Shown here: piece by piece, positions 1 to 6,657 of the stretch
Layout of the letters: the number at the start of each line of letters is the position of its first letter
Numbering within the stretch: the first letter of the stretch is position 1
Origin: Acidobacteriota bacterium
GTDB taxonomy: Bacteria; Acidobacteriota; Vicinamibacteria; Vicinamibacterales; 2-12-FULL-66-21
Reading direction: 5' to 3'
Assembly (NCBI GenBank): GCA_013694845.1
Contig: JACDBQ010000885.1
Span: 1-16,447, forward strand
DNA: 16,447 bases
Program-made: the position numbers and the translations under genes
The notes under the pieces: generated by a model
What the model was told of the DNA's origin: nothing
Databases searched by the model: none
What the model saw: the letters and a program-made list of their open reading frames with translations, nothing else

Positions 1-338
1 ACGGAGGCCTCGCCGCCGTTCGTCTCGACTCGAGTCGGCTTGCTGATCGTGACCTTTTGATCGGTCATGCCGTGCTTCTTCGAGTCCGCCTCCAGACCGG
101 CGGCCCAGGCCTGGAGTGCCTTCGCCCCTCGCCAGGCGAACGGGGGCACTTCGTCGATGATCACAAGGTCCGCGTCCGAGGTATGCGTCGTCGCGGCGGC
201 CGCCATGTCGCCCTTGTTGAACGCCTCGATGAATTTGTTGATGGGGGCCGTCAACTGAGGGTCCGTCGTCTGTGCCTGCACAGCCGAGCCCAGGCCCGCG
301 CACAAGCACGCGATCGCGCCGAGAGTCAGATGCCGCAT
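1..338 (-). CDS. Secreted NTF2/SnoaL-like (DUF4440-type) protein, 3' end outside the window
   Basis: The reading frame starts at the ATG at 338-336 and stays open to the left edge (112 codons visible), so the C-terminus is missing. Residues 1-22 form a signal peptide (MRHLTLGAIACLCAGLGSAV, then a QAQ cleavage region), so the product should be exported. The mature part begins with a helix (INKFIEAFNKGDMAAAAT) followed by the 'D-x-V-I-I-D-E-V-P-P-F-A-W-R-G' stretch and KPTRVETNG. This matches the NTF2-like/SnoaL cone fold, in which an N-terminal helix of the form 'F..A.N.GD...' precedes the first strands. Proteins of this group are usually about 140-160 residues, so roughly 35-45 residues lie outside. 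The substrate is unknown, and many family members have no assigned activity. A purine-rich GAAGAGA precedes the start. A decayed relative lies at about 13530-13645. Confident as a gene and fold, not as a specific function. Confidence 0.75.
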   Translation of the reverse strand, partial: MRHLTLGAIACLCAGLGSAVQAQTTDPQLTAPINKFIEAFNKGDMAAAATTHTSDADLVIIDEVPPFAWRGAKALQAWAAGLEADSKKHGMTDQKVTISKPTRVETNGGEAS

Positions 339-599
339 TGGGTTTGTCTCTTCTAGTTGTCCGATTACGACCGGGGTTGTCCTGGAACGGTCCGACAGAG
401 CCTTGCGCACGCATCGCCGGTGTCAAGCGCGGCGAGAGCGTCCGTCCTTCATTTCCGGCCGTTGGCAGCGACGGCGTCAACGGCGAGCCGATGCATCAGT
501 ACGACTGCCTGTCGATTCTGGCCACGCTGGTTCGACCAGTGGTTGAGGCGGGCCGCAGCCGGGCGTGGCGTTGGTATCAGTGGATGACGGGAGGGTCGC
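339..599. other. Intergenic spacer, no convincing gene
   Basis: This divergent spacer lies between the secreted NTF2-like gene (minus) and the DHFR-family remnant (plus). Short open frames cross it on both strands, but none shows a recognisable domain, a plausible start with a ribosome binding site, or similarity to anything else in the window. The last 15 bases hold a good Shine-Dalgarno (GGGAGG, 5 bases before the ATG at 600) that still belongs to the remnant downstream. Confidence 0.5.
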
Positions 600-842
600 A
601 TGAGAAGGCTCATTGTTTCCGAATTCGTGACGCTCGACGGCGTAATGCGGGCGCCGGGTGACAAAGACGAAGACCGCGACGGAGGGTTCGACCTCGGCGG
701 CTGGACGCTGCCCTACTGGCACGACACGGTGGGGAGGGGCAAGCGGGTATTCCCGGATGAGATGCGTGCGGCATTCGAGTTGAAGTCCGCCACTCCATAG
801 CCGACCGGAGTGGTGGGCTTGCGCTACACGCGACAGGCCTGA
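600..842 (+). pseudogene. Dihydrofolate reductase / RibD C-terminal family protein, internally deleted
   Basis: The first ~44 codons encode the classic N-terminus of the family (MRRLIVSEFVTLDGVMRAPG, then GGFDLGGWTLPYWHDTVG). The next codons jump to the family's C-terminus (RGKRVFPDEMRAAFELK). After an in-frame TAG at 798-800 the same frame continues as PTGVVGLRYTRQA and ends at TGA 840-842, which is the expected last strand. Intact members are about 180-200 residues, so roughly 110 codons of the nucleotide-binding middle are gone and the tail carries a nonsense codon. The start context is intact (GGGAGG at a 5-base spacing). Both ends sit in one frame, so a single in-frame deletion plus one point mutation explains it. 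The broken product would lack the NADPH-binding core and should be inactive. Family and decay are clear, but the original substrate is not known. Confidence 0.8.
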
Positions 843-879
843 GGCCGGCGATCGGCGGCAATCGTCGAGCCGTGGTCTC

Positions 880-1064
880 CTCTTCTTCCTGACCGGATCC
901 AGTCGCGTCCTGATGAAGCCCTCGACGATCGCCCGCACCATGCCAGCGCAGTTTTTGTACGACGCCATGGAACCGGCCTCCAGGTCGACGTGCAGAGACG
1001 CATCCTTCGGATGGGCGAGCAGCTTCGACCAGGGGCTGACGATGGTCACGAGCGCCGATGAGGC
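880..1064 (-). pseudogene. C-terminal tail of an unrecognised gene, joined to the helicase remnant
   Basis: Read on the minus strand, this continues in frame from the Lhr-type remnant but no longer looks like Lhr. It reads SSALVTIVSPWSKLLAHPKD..., then VDLEAGSMASYKNCAG, then MVRAIVEGFIRTRLDPVRKK. The last part resembles a second fragment at 13720-13796 (VRSLVEMFIRARLDPAKKK followed by a stop): 14 of 24 residues are identical by my alignment. Here the stop position reads AGG, so the frame runs on into non-coding sequence. I do not recognise the family. The tail R-L-D-P-x-K-K-K looks like a true protein C-terminus because the other copy stops exactly there. The N-terminal part is missing and the join to the helicase fragment at about 1064 is probably a deletion junction. 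Confidence 0.5.
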
Positions 1065-1703
1065 GCGTCCGACTCGCTGGAGCAGCGTCGCGATCCGGTG
1101 CGGAGATCCGATCTGGCAGACCAGGTCGACGTGGCCGATGTCGATGCCAAGTTCGAGCGAGGCGGTGGCGACGAGCGCTTTCAACTGTCCGGACTTGAGC
1201 CGGGTCTCAGCGTCGAGACGCTTCTCTTTTCGACAGGCTGCCATGATGCGCCGTCACCGCATCGTCGCCGAGCCGATCGCTGAGATGCCGCGCGAGCCGC
1301 TCGGCCATGCGCCGTGTGTTCACGAAAATCAGCGTCGTCCGTGCGAACCGGGGATACGTCGCAAGCGGAGCGGGCCGCGATGTTACGGACGCCGTGCCAG
1401 GCGGTGAATGCCGGCGCGCGGCTCCGCGAGGTTCTTGTGAATGTCCGCGCTGAGCGCCTTGAGCGGCGACACGTAGAGGATGCGGACCTCGTCCGGCAGC
1501 GGCGCCGTGTGGCTTTCTTCAAGCAGCGCGTTGATGGCGGTGAGGAACGCCGCCAGTGTCTTGCCTGAGCCCGTTGGCGCGGCGATGAGCGTGTGCCGTC
1601 CGGCGGCGATCGAGTCCCAGCCGCGCAGCTGCGCGGACGTCGGCTCGCCGACTTCGGTCGTGAACCACTGACGGACGACGGGATGGAAACCAGCGAGGGC
1701 CAT
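1065..1703 (-). pseudogene. Lhr-type ATP-dependent helicase, decayed (deletion plus frameshift)
   Basis: The ATG at 1703-1701 begins a normal Lhr N-terminus: GFHPVVRQWF, PTSAQLRGWDSIAAGRHTLI, the Walker A/motif I APTGSGKTLAAFL, and motif Ia ILYVSPLKALSADIHKNL. The frame then stops at about 1386. In another frame the second RecA domain follows: RTTLIFVNTRRMAERLARHL, then AVTAHHGSLSK, and after a further one-base shift in an A-run (plus-strand T-run 1227-1230) KALVATASLELGIDIGHVDL and the motif VI QRVGR. The DEAH box (motif II), motif III and some 150-200 residues between them are absent, as is the whole C-terminal half of this family, whose members usually exceed 800 residues and often reach about 1400-1500. 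Intact Lhr proteins are 3'-5' DNA/RNA:DNA helicases in repair. This copy cannot be functional. A sequencing error could explain the one-base shift but not the missing motifs. Confidence 0.85.
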
Positions 1704-1732
1704 GACTGTGGCGATCGGAAAAAGAGAATTTC

Positions 1733-1755
1733 ACTATACTTTTGGAAGTGCTTCC
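1733..1755 (-). promoter_or_regulatory. Possible promoter and palindromic operator before the helicase remnant
   Basis: On the minus strand a TATAGT (1738-1733) lies 30 bases upstream of the remnant's ATG, a plausible -10 element. Immediately upstream is the perfect palindrome GGAAG-TG-CTTCC (1744-1755), in the position a repressor would use to block the -35 region. No good -35 hexamer is present. The gene it would serve is dead, so this may be a relic. Confidence 0.25.
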
Positions 1756-1833
1756 GGTTTGATTGATGCTCGCGCATCCGGCGTCGTCCTCGCGGACTCC
1801 GTCGACAACTGCAGCCGAAGTGACTGAGAGCCC

Positions 1834-3477
1834 TTAGTGCTGCTGCGGCCTGGAGATCCCCAGCTTCCGCATCCGGAACTGGAGCGTGGATCGCTTGACC
1901 CCTAGTCTCACGGCCGCGCCGTTCGGCCCAGCGATGACCCAGTTGCTCCGCTCGAGCGCCGCGACAATGTGCCGGCGGCCGGCCTGGTCGAGAGTGTCGA
2001 CCGACTCGGCGTGCGGGGACGCGTTTGACCGGGCGTTGAGCGCCGCCAGCGGCACCTCGAGGCTCTGACCCGTCGTGAGGATGACTGCGCGCTCGATCAG
2101 GTTCTGCAGCTCGCGGATGTTGCCCGGCCAGTCGTACCGGGTCAGCGCCTCCATGGTCTCGGTTGGGATCGTCTCGACCGTCTTCTTCATCCGCCGCGCG
2201 AAGGTCTGGGCGAAGTGCCGCACCAGCATCGGGATGTCTTCGCGCCGGTCGCGCAGCGGCGGAACGGTGATGGGGAAAACGTTCAGCCTGTAGAACAGGT
2301 CCTGTCGGAATTTGTGCTCGGCCGAGAGCGCCGCCAGATCGCGATTCGTCGCCGCGATCAGGCGTGCGTCGGTCCGCAGTGTACGCGAGCTGCCGAGGCG
2401 CTCGAACTCGCGTTCCTGCAGCACCCGGAGAAGCTTCGGCTGCAGCTCGAGCGGGATCTCACCCACTTCGTCCAGGAACACTGTGCCCTGGTTGGCGAGC
2501 TCGAAGCGGCCGATGCGGGTGTTGATCGCGCCGGTGAAGGCCCCCTTTTCGTGACCGAACAGCTCGCTTTCCAGCAGACCCGTGGGGATCGCGGCACAGT
2601 TCAGCTTCACGAACGCGCGCTCGCGGCGTGTGCCGAGTTGATGGATGGCGCGCGCCACCAGCTCCTTGCCCGATCCGGTCTCGCCCGAAATGAGCACCGT
2701 GGAATCGGTCGGCGCCACCGTCTGGACCTCGCGCAGCAACCGTGCAAGCGCGCGGCTGCGGCCGATGATCTCTTCGAACTGGAACTCCCCGCGAATTTCG
2801 TCCTCGAGGTACAGCTTCTCGCGTGAGAGCTGCGCGTTGAGTTCCTCGATCCGCTGATACGAGAACGCGTTCCGCAAGGCAATCGCAATCTGCCCGGCGA
2901 CCCTGGTCAGCAGCGGGAAGTGCTCCGGGGAAAACGCATTGTCTGAAAACGCGCCGAGGTTGAGCGTTCCGAGCACGCCGTGCGCGGAAGCCAGGGGCAC
3001 GGCGCAGGCTGAGAGGATCCCGCGCGCGCGAATGAACGCGCTCTCGGGGAAGGCTTCGAGCTCCAGGGCCGAGAACGCGCGCGGCTGAGCGATCTTGAAC
3101 ACATAGCCTGCCGCCGACCCGTCGAGCGTGCTCTCGGAGGGCATCGGCACGTCGGATGCGGCACTGAAATGTTCTGGCCCGTCGCACGCATGGTGCCGCA
3201 GCACGCCGGCTTCCGCGTCGTAGACGCTGAGCGCCGCGACGTCCGCGTTGACGCAGCGGCGGATCGCCGGGGCCACTGCACGAAACAGCTCACGCGTATC
3301 GAGCTGGGTCACCACCGCGTTAGTCACGTCCAGGAGCAGGTCGAGCTGGTCACGTTCCCGCTGAAGGACGCCGACCAGGTCGGTCAGCGTGGCATTGGAC
3401 GCGAGCACGCTCGCCACATCGACGAACTTGTGGACGCGTTCGTCGAACACATCCACCTCGGCGCTCAGACTTCTCAT
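1834..3477 (-). CDS. Sigma-54-dependent transcriptional activator (GAF - AAA+ - Fis HTH)
   Basis: This 547-residue enhancer-binding protein probably controls the divergent efflux operon. Residues ~60-200 form a GAF sensor domain (TRELFRAVAPAIRRCVNADV..., ending IAIALRNAFSYQRIEELNAQ). A short coiled linker precedes the AAA+ domain at ~245-460. The AAA+ domain has Walker A GETGSGKE (K271), the sigma-54-contacting GAFTGA loop (312-317), Walker B FLDEVGE (D336, E337) and the sensor region NRDLAALSAEHKFRQDLFYR. The C-terminus is a Fis-type helix-turn-helix (AAVRLGVKRSTLQFRMRKLG). This architecture is that of FhlA/NorR-like activators. The GAF ligand cannot be read from sequence. I chose the ATG at 3477 because GGAG lies five bases before it; the frame is open further upstream to 3546, but that extension enters the inverted-repeat region and has no ribosome binding site. 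There is no receiver domain, so activation is probably by ligand rather than phosphorylation. Confidence 0.92.
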   Translation of the reverse strand: MRSLSAEVDVFDERVHKFVDVASVLASNATLTDLVGVLQRERDQLDLLLDVTNAVVTQLDTRELFRAVAPAIRRCVNADVAALSVYDAEAGVLRHHACDGPEHFSAASDVPMPSESTLDGSAAGYVFKIAQPRAFSALELEAFPESAFIRARGILSACAVPLASAHGVLGTLNLGAFSDNAFSPEHFPLLTRVAGQIAIALRNAFSYQRIEELNAQLSREKLYLEDEIRGEFQFEEIIGRSRALARLLREVQTVAPTDSTVLISGETGSGKELVARAIHQLGTRRERAFVKLNCAAIPTGLLESELFGHEKGAFTGAINTRIGRFELANQGTVFLDEVGEIPLELQPKLLRVLQEREFERLGSSRTLRTDARLIAATNRDLAALSAEHKFRQDLFYRLNVFPITVPPLRDRREDIPMLVRHFAQTFARRMKKTVETIPTETMEALTRYDWPGNIRELQNLIERAVILTTGQSLEVPLAALNARSNASPHAESVDTLDQAGRRHIVAALERSNWVIAGPNGAAVRLGVKRSTLQFRMRKLGISRPQQH

Positions 3478-3523
3478 AACGCTCCAATTCTGCCGTCCCC
3501 GCATTAGACGCGTGTGCATCGCA

Positions 3524-3585
3524 GCGGGGTGCCAGCGGGCGGGCACGCTGCCAGCCGGCGGGCTGGCAATGCGTTGGCACCCCGC
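3524..3585. repeat. Nested inverted-repeat cluster, candidate enhancer (UAS) of the sigma-54 activator
   Basis: The outer arms (3524-3537 and 3572-3585) pair over 14 positions, with only a G-T wobble at 3535/3574; the core is GGGGTGCCAGCG against CGTTGGCACCCC. Nested inside is TGCCAGCC-GGCG-GGCTGGCA (3549-3568), a perfect 8-bp-arm palindrome. The half-site TGCCA/TGGCA occurs four times here (3530, 3549, 3564, 3575) and a fifth time at 3609. The cluster lies about 105-165 bp before the predicted sigma-54 transcription start, the usual distance for enhancer-binding-protein sites. Alternatively it is a dispersed REP-like element. Nothing in this window repeats it, so that cannot be settled here. 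Confidence 0.55.
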
Positions 3586-3663
3586 CCAAGGCTGGCGCGC
3601 GGCCGCGGTGGCAAATCCTCTCGATTGTTGACGTTACCGTCTGACCGCGAGTTCCGTCCGCGC

Positions 3664-3679
3664 CGGCACGATCGTCGCT
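3664..3679 (+). promoter_or_regulatory. Sigma-54 (-24/-12) promoter of the efflux operon
   Basis: The sequence CGGCACG-ATCG-TCGCT matches the consensus TGGCACG-N4-TTGCW at all but two defined positions. The invariant GG (3665-3666) and GC (3677-3678) are separated by exactly ten bases. Transcription should start near 3690, leaving a leader of about 40 bases before the ATG at 3732. A sigma-54 activator gene starts divergently 187 bp away and an inverted-repeat cluster lies in between. Match and spacing are read directly from sequence; activity is inferred. Confidence 0.65.
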
Positions 3680-3731
3680 CATTGATGCAGTGAAGGAACC
3701 GGACGCAGCGGTCAGCCGCACGGCGACAACG

Positions 3732-4031
3732 ATGATCAGGATCACCATACATCACACCGATGACGATCTCATGTTGAAGCTGGAGGGCTGCCTGGTCGGG
3801 GCCTGGGTCGACGAGCTGGAGGTCTGCTGGGTCGAGGCCCGGCCGACGCTGAAGGGGCGACGGCTTCGCGTCGACCTGCGCGGTGTGTGCCAGGTCGACG
3901 ACCGGGGCCGTGAGCTGATGGCCCGCCTATACGCCGACGGCGCGCGGTTCGTGTCGTCCGGGTGCGTGATGCCCGAGATCGTCCGGGAGATCGCCGCCGG
4001 CGATCACCGCATATTCAATGAGAGGGTCTGA
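3732..4031 (+). CDS. Small STAS-like protein, first gene of the RND efflux operon
   Basis: This 99-residue cytoplasmic protein has no signal peptide. The pattern fits a STAS (anti-sigma-factor antagonist) fold: a first strand pair MIRITIHHTDDDLMLKLEG, the conserved start of helix 1 (LVGAWVDELEVCW), then the strand and loop LRVDLRGVCQVDDRG, followed by helix RELMARLYADGARF. In SpoIIAA-type proteins the loop reads D-S-S-G with a phosphorylated serine; here residues 56-59 are D-D-R-G, so serine phosphorylation at that site is impossible. The stop overlaps the operon closely: only two bases separate it from the GTG of the outer-membrane gene. A GTG at 3690 would extend the protein by 14 residues, but it coincides with the predicted transcription start, so I prefer the ATG at 3732. 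The role in efflux is unknown; regulation or partner binding is conceivable. Confidence 0.7.
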   Translation: MIRITIHHTDDDLMLKLEGCLVGAWVDELEVCWVEARPTLKGRRLRVDLRGVCQVDDRGRELMARLYADGARFVSSGCVMPEIVREIAAGDHRIFNERV

Positions 4032-4033
4032 TC

Positions 4034-5452
4034 GTGGTGCAACGTCTCAATACCGCCTTGGTCACGGCGACTGCCGTTCTGACCGCCGCCTGCACGATGG
4101 GGCCGAACTACAAACGCCCGCTCATCGAGACCCCCTCAGACTACCGCGGCGCAACGGACAGGGTGAGGCCTGACGCATCCGCCTCGCTGGCCGATCTGAA
4201 ATGGTTCGAAGTCTTCCGCGACGAGACCCTCACCGGTCTCGTGAACACGGCATTGCGGCAGAACTTCGAGGTACGGATCGCCGCCGAGCGCGTGCTGCAG
4301 GCGCGGGCGTCGTATGGCATCAGCCGCGCGGACCGCTGGCCGGCCGTGGACGCCTCCGCGGGAGTGACTGCGGCGCGCGCATCGCGGCGCGGCGCAAACA
4401 GCTCGCGCCCACCCGGCGCGGACACTGATGTCCGCTACACGGAGGCAGGTTTCAGCATCGGCTGGGAACTGGATGTCTGGGGGCGGGTGCGCCGGCTGAA
4501 CGAGGCCGCCCGGGCCCAGTACCTCGCGACCGAAGAAGCCCGGGATGGTGTCATCACCACGCTGGTCGCGGATGTGAGCGAAACCTATCTGTTACTGCGT
4601 GAGCTGGACCTCGAGCTCGAGATCGCGCGGCGAACACGGGACGTCGCAACCGACAGCCTCCGCCTCACGGAAACGCGGCGGACTGGGGGCGTGGCCAGTG
4701 GCCTCGACGTGCGCCAGGCGGAACAGCTCCTGTTCACCGCCACCGGGCGCATCGCCAGCCTCGAGCGCCAGATCTCGCAGGTCGAGAACACCCTGAGCCT
4801 CCTGCTCGGTCGCGCACCGGGCGACATCCCCCGCGGGCGGCCGCTGGACGCCATCCAGGCGCCGCCGGCCGTGCCCGCCGGGCTGCCCTCCGCTCTGCTC
4901 GAGCGCCGGCCCGACATCCGACAGGCGGAGCAGCAGTTAGTTGCGGCGAACGCGCAGATCGGCGCGGCGCGGGCCGAGTACTTCCCGCGCATCAGCCTGA
5001 CCGGGTTCCTCGGCGTCCAGAGCCGTGCGCTGTCTGATCTGCTCACCGGCGCCGCCGCCGTGGCGAACAGCAGCCTGGGCGCGGCCGCGCCGATCTTCAA
5101 CGCCGGCCGCACGCGCGCGAACGTCGAGCTCGCCCGCGCCGTGCAGCGCGAAGCCGTCGTCCAGTACGAGCGGGCGATCTACACCGCGCTGGGCGACGTG
5201 TCGGATGCGCTCGTCGCGCATACGAAAGTCAAGGAAGAGCGCGGGCAACAGGCACGGCTCGTTCAGGCCCTGACCGAGTCGAGGCGACTCGCTACGGAGC
5301 GCTACCAGGGTGGGCTCGATAGTTATCTGCCCGTCCTCGATGCGCAGCGGAACCTCTTCGAGGGTGAGCTCGCACTGGCCCGTCTGGGTCAGCGCGAGCT
5401 CGCGGCCGTGGTGCAGCTCTATCGCGCACTAGGTGGGGGCTGGAGTCTTTAG
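4034..5452 (+). CDS. Outer-membrane efflux lipoprotein, NodT/OprM family
   Basis: This is the 472-residue outer-membrane channel of a tripartite RND pump. The N-terminus is a lipoprotein signal with lipobox L-T-A-A-C (C20), followed by the family signature TMGPNYKRP. Two duplicated coiled-coil/TolC repeat halves follow; landmarks are W-x-x-x-x-D-E-T-L (LKWFEVFRDETLTGLV), GWELDVWGRVRR, LLGRAPGDIP, ERRPDIRQAEQQLVAANAQI, AEYFPRISLTGFLG and GGLDSYLPVLDAQRNLF. Length and motifs are those of an intact member. The GTG start at 4034 is preceded by GAGAGGG inside the end of the STAS-like gene, indicating translational coupling. It would be acylated at C20, inserted in the outer membrane and dock the adaptor encoded next. 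The substrate spectrum cannot be inferred. Confidence 0.93.
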   Translation: MVQRLNTALVTATAVLTAACTMGPNYKRPLIETPSDYRGATDRVRPDASASLADLKWFEVFRDETLTGLVNTALRQNFEVRIAAERVLQARASYGISRADRWPAVDASAGVTAARASRRGANSSRPPGADTDVRYTEAGFSIGWELDVWGRVRRLNEAARAQYLATEEARDGVITTLVADVSETYLLLRELDLELEIARRTRDVATDSLRLTETRRTGGVASGLDVRQAEQLLFTATGRIASLERQISQVENTLSLLLGRAPGDIPRGRPLDAIQAPPAVPAGLPSALLERRPDIRQAEQQLVAANAQIGAARAEYFPRISLTGFLGVQSRALSDLLTGAAAVANSSLGAAAPIFNAGRTRANVELARAVQREAVVQYERAIYTALGDVSDALVAHTKVKEERGQQARLVQALTESRRLATERYQGGLDSYLPVLDAQRNLFEGELALARLGQRELAAVVQLYRALGGGWSL

Positions 5453-5529
5453 GGGGTTCCGCGGAGTCGGAGGTTGGGTTTGGAAACCAGGGTGTGCCAG
5501 TTCGGGTTTGGAAGTTGGGAGTTGAGCGT
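5453..5529 (+). other. Intergenic spacer with a duplicated GGGTTTGGAA motif
   Basis: The 77-bp gap between the outer-membrane and adaptor genes carries GGGTTTGGAA twice (5476-5485 and 5504-5513, 28 bp apart). The first copy extends into the small palindrome GGTTT-GG-AAACC (5477-5488). It ends with the adaptor's ribosome binding site, GGGAG at 5517-5521. No terminator is visible (no stable stem followed by T residues), so transcription should read through. Confidence 0.45.
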
Positions 5530-6657
5530 ATGGCTAAACGGATGATTCTGATGCTGGTTACGATGACCATTCTCATTGCCGGTCTCGGGTTCGTGAAGCT
5601 CCGGCAGTTCCAGGCCATGGCCGAGCAGTTCGCCGCGATGCAGCCGCCGCCGGAAGCGGTGACCACGATCATCGCCGCCCGGCAGGAGTGGCCGTCGACA
5701 CTGGATGCAATCGGCACGGTCGCTGCCGTCCAGGGGGTCACGGTCAGCGCCGACCTGCCCGGCATCGTCGAGCGCATCACGTTCGACTCGGGCCGCGCCG
5801 TAGGGAAGGGGGATGTGCTGGTCCAGCTCAACACCCAGCAGGAGGTCGCGCAGCTCGCGGCCGCCGAGGCGCAGCGCCAGCTGGCTCGTTTGAGCCACGA
5901 GCGCATGAAGGGGCTCGTTGAGCAGGACGCGGTGTCCCGCGCGGAATTCGACGCTGCGGCTGCGGGCCACACGGAGGTGGAAGCGCGCGTGCGTGAGATC
6001 CGCGCAACCATCGAGCGCAAGACGATCCGGGCGCCGTTCACCGGCGTGCTCGGCATCCGCCAGGTGAACCTGGGGCAATACCTGGCCGCTGGTGCCGCGG
6101 TCGTGCCGCTGCAGTCGATCGACCCTGTCTACGTCAACTTCGGCGTGCCGCAGCAGAACGTTCCGGACATGAAACCGGGCCGGCGGATCACGGTCGCGTC
6201 GGCCGACGCCGGCGGGCTCGAGTTCACGGGCCGGGTGAGCGCGCTTGATTCGGTCATCGATTCCACGACGCGCAACGTGCAGGTGCAGGCGACGTTCGCC
6301 AATCCCGGCGGCAAGCTGCGCCCGGGCATGTTCGTCCAGACGAAGGTGACCCTCGGCGCTGCGCAGCCGGTGATTACAGTGCCAGCCTCCGCCATCAACT
6401 ACGCGCCCTACGGCGACTCGGTCTTCATCGTCGCCGACATGAAGAGCCCCGAGGGGGCGAGCTATCGAGGGGTGCGGCAACAGGTCGTGAAGCTCGGCGG
6501 CGCGCGGGGCGATCAGATCGCGGTGCTCTCGGGCATCAACCCGGGAGAAGAGGTGGTGACGTCGGGCGTGTTCAAACTCCGGAACGGTGTCGCCGTGCAG
6601 GTGAACAACAACGTGCAGCCGGCGAACAGCGCCACGCCCACGACCGAGGACCGCTGA
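5530..6657 (+). CDS. RND efflux periplasmic adaptor (membrane fusion protein)
   Basis: This 375-residue adaptor links the inner-membrane permease to the outer-membrane channel. Residues 4-22 (RMILMLVTMTILIAGLGFV) form an uncleaved inner-membrane anchor; no lipobox is present. Then come the first lipoyl half (VTVSADLPGIVERITFDSG, GDVLVQLN), an alpha-helical hairpin (EVAQLAAAEAQRQLARLSHE to VREIRATIERK), the second lipoyl half (TIRAPFTGVLGIRQVNLGQY), a beta-barrel domain (VYVNFGVPQQNVPDMKPG, GGKLRPGMFVQTKVTLG) and the membrane-proximal domain (VITVPASAINYAPYGDSVFI to GEEVVTSGVFKLRNGVAVQV). The pattern resembles MexH/TriA-type adaptors. I chose the ATG at 5530 because GGGAG ends eight bases upstream; an upstream GTG at 5494 lacks a ribosome binding site and would add a non-membrane stretch before the anchor. 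The permease follows after 42 bp. Confidence 0.93.
   Translation: MAKRMILMLVTMTILIAGLGFVKLRQFQAMAEQFAAMQPPPEAVTTIIAARQEWPSTLDAIGTVAAVQGVTVSADLPGIVERITFDSGRAVGKGDVLVQLNTQQEVAQLAAAEAQRQLARLSHERMKGLVEQDAVSRAEFDAAAAGHTEVEARVREIRATIERKTIRAPFTGVLGIRQVNLGQYLAAGAAVVPLQSIDPVYVNFGVPQQNVPDMKPGRRITVASADAGGLEFTGRVSALDSVIDSTTRNVQVQATFANPGGKLRPGMFVQTKVTLGAAQPVITVPASAINYAPYGDSVFIVADMKSPEGASYRGVRQQVVKLGGARGDQIAVLSGINPGEEVVTSGVFKLRNGVAVQVNNNVQPANSATPTTEDR

Noticed and set aside
477..1244. A 255-codon minus-strand frame read as one intact gene
   Set aside because: Its start falls inside the second RecA domain of the helicase remnant, the middle is an unrelated protein tail, and the end is random read-through across the DHFR-family remnant.
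3520..3545. Possible second sigma-54 promoter on the minus strand for the activator gene (CTGGCACC...GCTGC)
   Set aside because: The GG and GC dinucleotides are nine bases apart instead of the required ten.
3478..3546. Upstream starts for the sigma-54 activator (codons at 3546 and 3504)
   Set aside because: They lack a ribosome binding site and their codons overlap the inverted-repeat cluster or spacer. The ATG at 3477 has GGAG at a proper distance.
3524..3585. Rho-independent terminator reading of the hairpin cluster
   Set aside because: No T-run follows on either strand, and both flanking genes start rather than end here.
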